Part shown: piece after piece, positions 31,742 to 32,241 of the stretch | Numbering within the stretch: position 1 is the first letter of the stretch | Layout: every line of letters begins with the position of its first letter | Origin: Acidimicrobiia bacterium | GTDB lineage: Bacteria; Acidobacteriota; Terriglobia; Bryobacterales; Bryobacteraceae | Length of the DNA: 32,241 nucleotides | Direction: 5' to 3' | Assembly (NCBI GenBank): GCA_016871315.1 | Contig: VFZE01000057.1 | Location: forward strand, 1-32,241 | The notes under the pieces: generated by a model | What the model was told of the DNA's origin: nothing | Databases searched by the model: none | What the model saw: only the letters and a program-made list of their open reading frames with translations | Made by a program: the position numbers and the translations under genes

Positions 31742-32241
31742 CGCGCCGCATCTTTCTCGCCGCGCCCGCCCTCGCCCAGTCCATGTCTTACTCCCAACAA
31801 GTCGAACAATTCCGCGCCGCCCGCCTCGCCACTCTCACCGCCGATGACGGCTACCTCACACTCACCGCCCTCCACTGGCTCGAAGTAGCCAAGCCCCGCG
31901 CCGATATCGCCCCAGGCCACACCTTCCTCCTCCGCGGCAACGTCGTCTCCGACAACGGCAACCCGTTACAGCCTGACACCAGCCTCATCCGCCACGGCAC
32001 CCAAACCCTGTTCGTCATCGAGCGCGGCGGCCGCTACGGCATCCGCGTCCGCGACACCGAAAGCCCCTACCGCAAGCAGTTCAAGGGCGTCCACTGGTAC
32101 CCCGTCAAACCCGAATACCGCATCCAGGCCCGCTTACTCCCTCACCCCTCCCCCAAATCCGTCCGCATCCCCACCGTCATCGACGGCGTCCATGAAAACA
32201 TGACCGCCCCCGGCGTCGCCGAATTCTCCCTCAACGGCCAC
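31738..32241 (+). CDS. DUF1684 domain protein, runs off the right edge
   Basis: The frame is open for 168 codons to the window end. It starts with a short leader (MTRRIFLAAPALAQS) and the family opening YSQQVEQFRAARLATLTADD followed by GYLTLTALHWLE. The later block GVHWYPVKPEYRIQARLLPH then PTVIDGVHENMTAPGVAEFS is characteristic of DUF1684. Between LHWLE and the TFLLRGNVVSDNG strand, family members usually carry an SDPxNDIVLP segment that is missing here, so about 15-20 residues may be lost. The ATG overlaps the previous stop (ATGA). Function of the family is unknown. Confidence 0.75.
   Translation, partial: MTRRIFLAAPALAQSMSYSQQVEQFRAARLATLTADDGYLTLTALHWLEVAKPRADIAPGHTFLLRGNVVSDNGNPLQPDTSLIRHGTQTLFVIERGGRYGIRVRDTESPYRKQFKGVHWYPVKPEYRIQARLLPHPSPKSVRIPTVIDGVHENMTAPGVAEFSLNGH

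Overview
The window looks like a chromosomal piece of a high-GC Acidobacteriota genome, most likely the Bryobacterales/Solibacter group. The main clues are a secreted protein ending in a TIGR03437-type ('Solibacter C-terminal') domain, the PSCyt1-PSCyt2-PSD1 / DUF1501 gene pair, the tail of an ADOP-type permease, and several secreted (Tat or Sec) Gfo/Idh/MocA and sugar-isomerase-like proteins. DUF1501/PSD1 genes also occur in Planctomycetes and Verrucomicrobia, so the assignment is an inference.

Layout. (1) 0-4.6 kb, minus strand: a three-gene run of a shortened DUF1501 protein, a small secreted DUF1579-like protein and a 1049-residue SIR2-STAND-TPR protein. The last is the best candidate for an antiphage (Avs5-like) system. 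(2) 4.6-6.3 kb: a decayed sensor kinase, then an intact tartrate/D-malate dehydrogenase. (3) 6.3-10.8 kb, minus strand: a sugar-catabolism-like operon of GH95-like glycosidase, TIM-barrel isomerase, a broken and an intact Gfo/Idh/MocA oxidoreductase, and a HEAT-repeat protein. (4) 10.9-15.2 kb: PIG-L deacetylase remnant, the PSCyt/PSD1 + DUF1501 pair, and an ADOP permease tail. (5) 15.4-20.2 kb: serine hydrolase, broken histidine phosphatase, TIGR03437 protein, and an RsbRD_N-like protein. (6) 20.3-25.1 kb, plus strand: rlmH, accD, a D-aminoacylase-like amidohydrolase and an ABC-F ATPase in a tight run. (7) 25.1-27.1 kb: an antitoxin-like remnant with a perfect palindrome, and a GNAT-like protein of unknown role. 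(8) 27.2 kb to the end: dnaE-accA, a small membrane protein and a DUF1684 protein that runs off the window.

Two window-wide patterns stand out. First, accessory genes have lost internal segments again and again. Some losses keep the frame, leaving short but open versions of known families. Others broke the frame and left N-terminal and C-terminal pieces fused in different frames. dnaE, accD, the ABC-F gene and the dehydrogenase look complete. Second, base composition changes sharply: the plus strand is G-rich from about 3.4 to 25.1 kb whichever strand is coding, roughly balanced from 25.1 to 27.1 kb, and strongly C-rich from dnaE onward. accD and accA, subunits of one enzyme, therefore show opposite third-base preferences.

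No tRNA, rRNA, CRISPR array or complete insertion sequence was seen.
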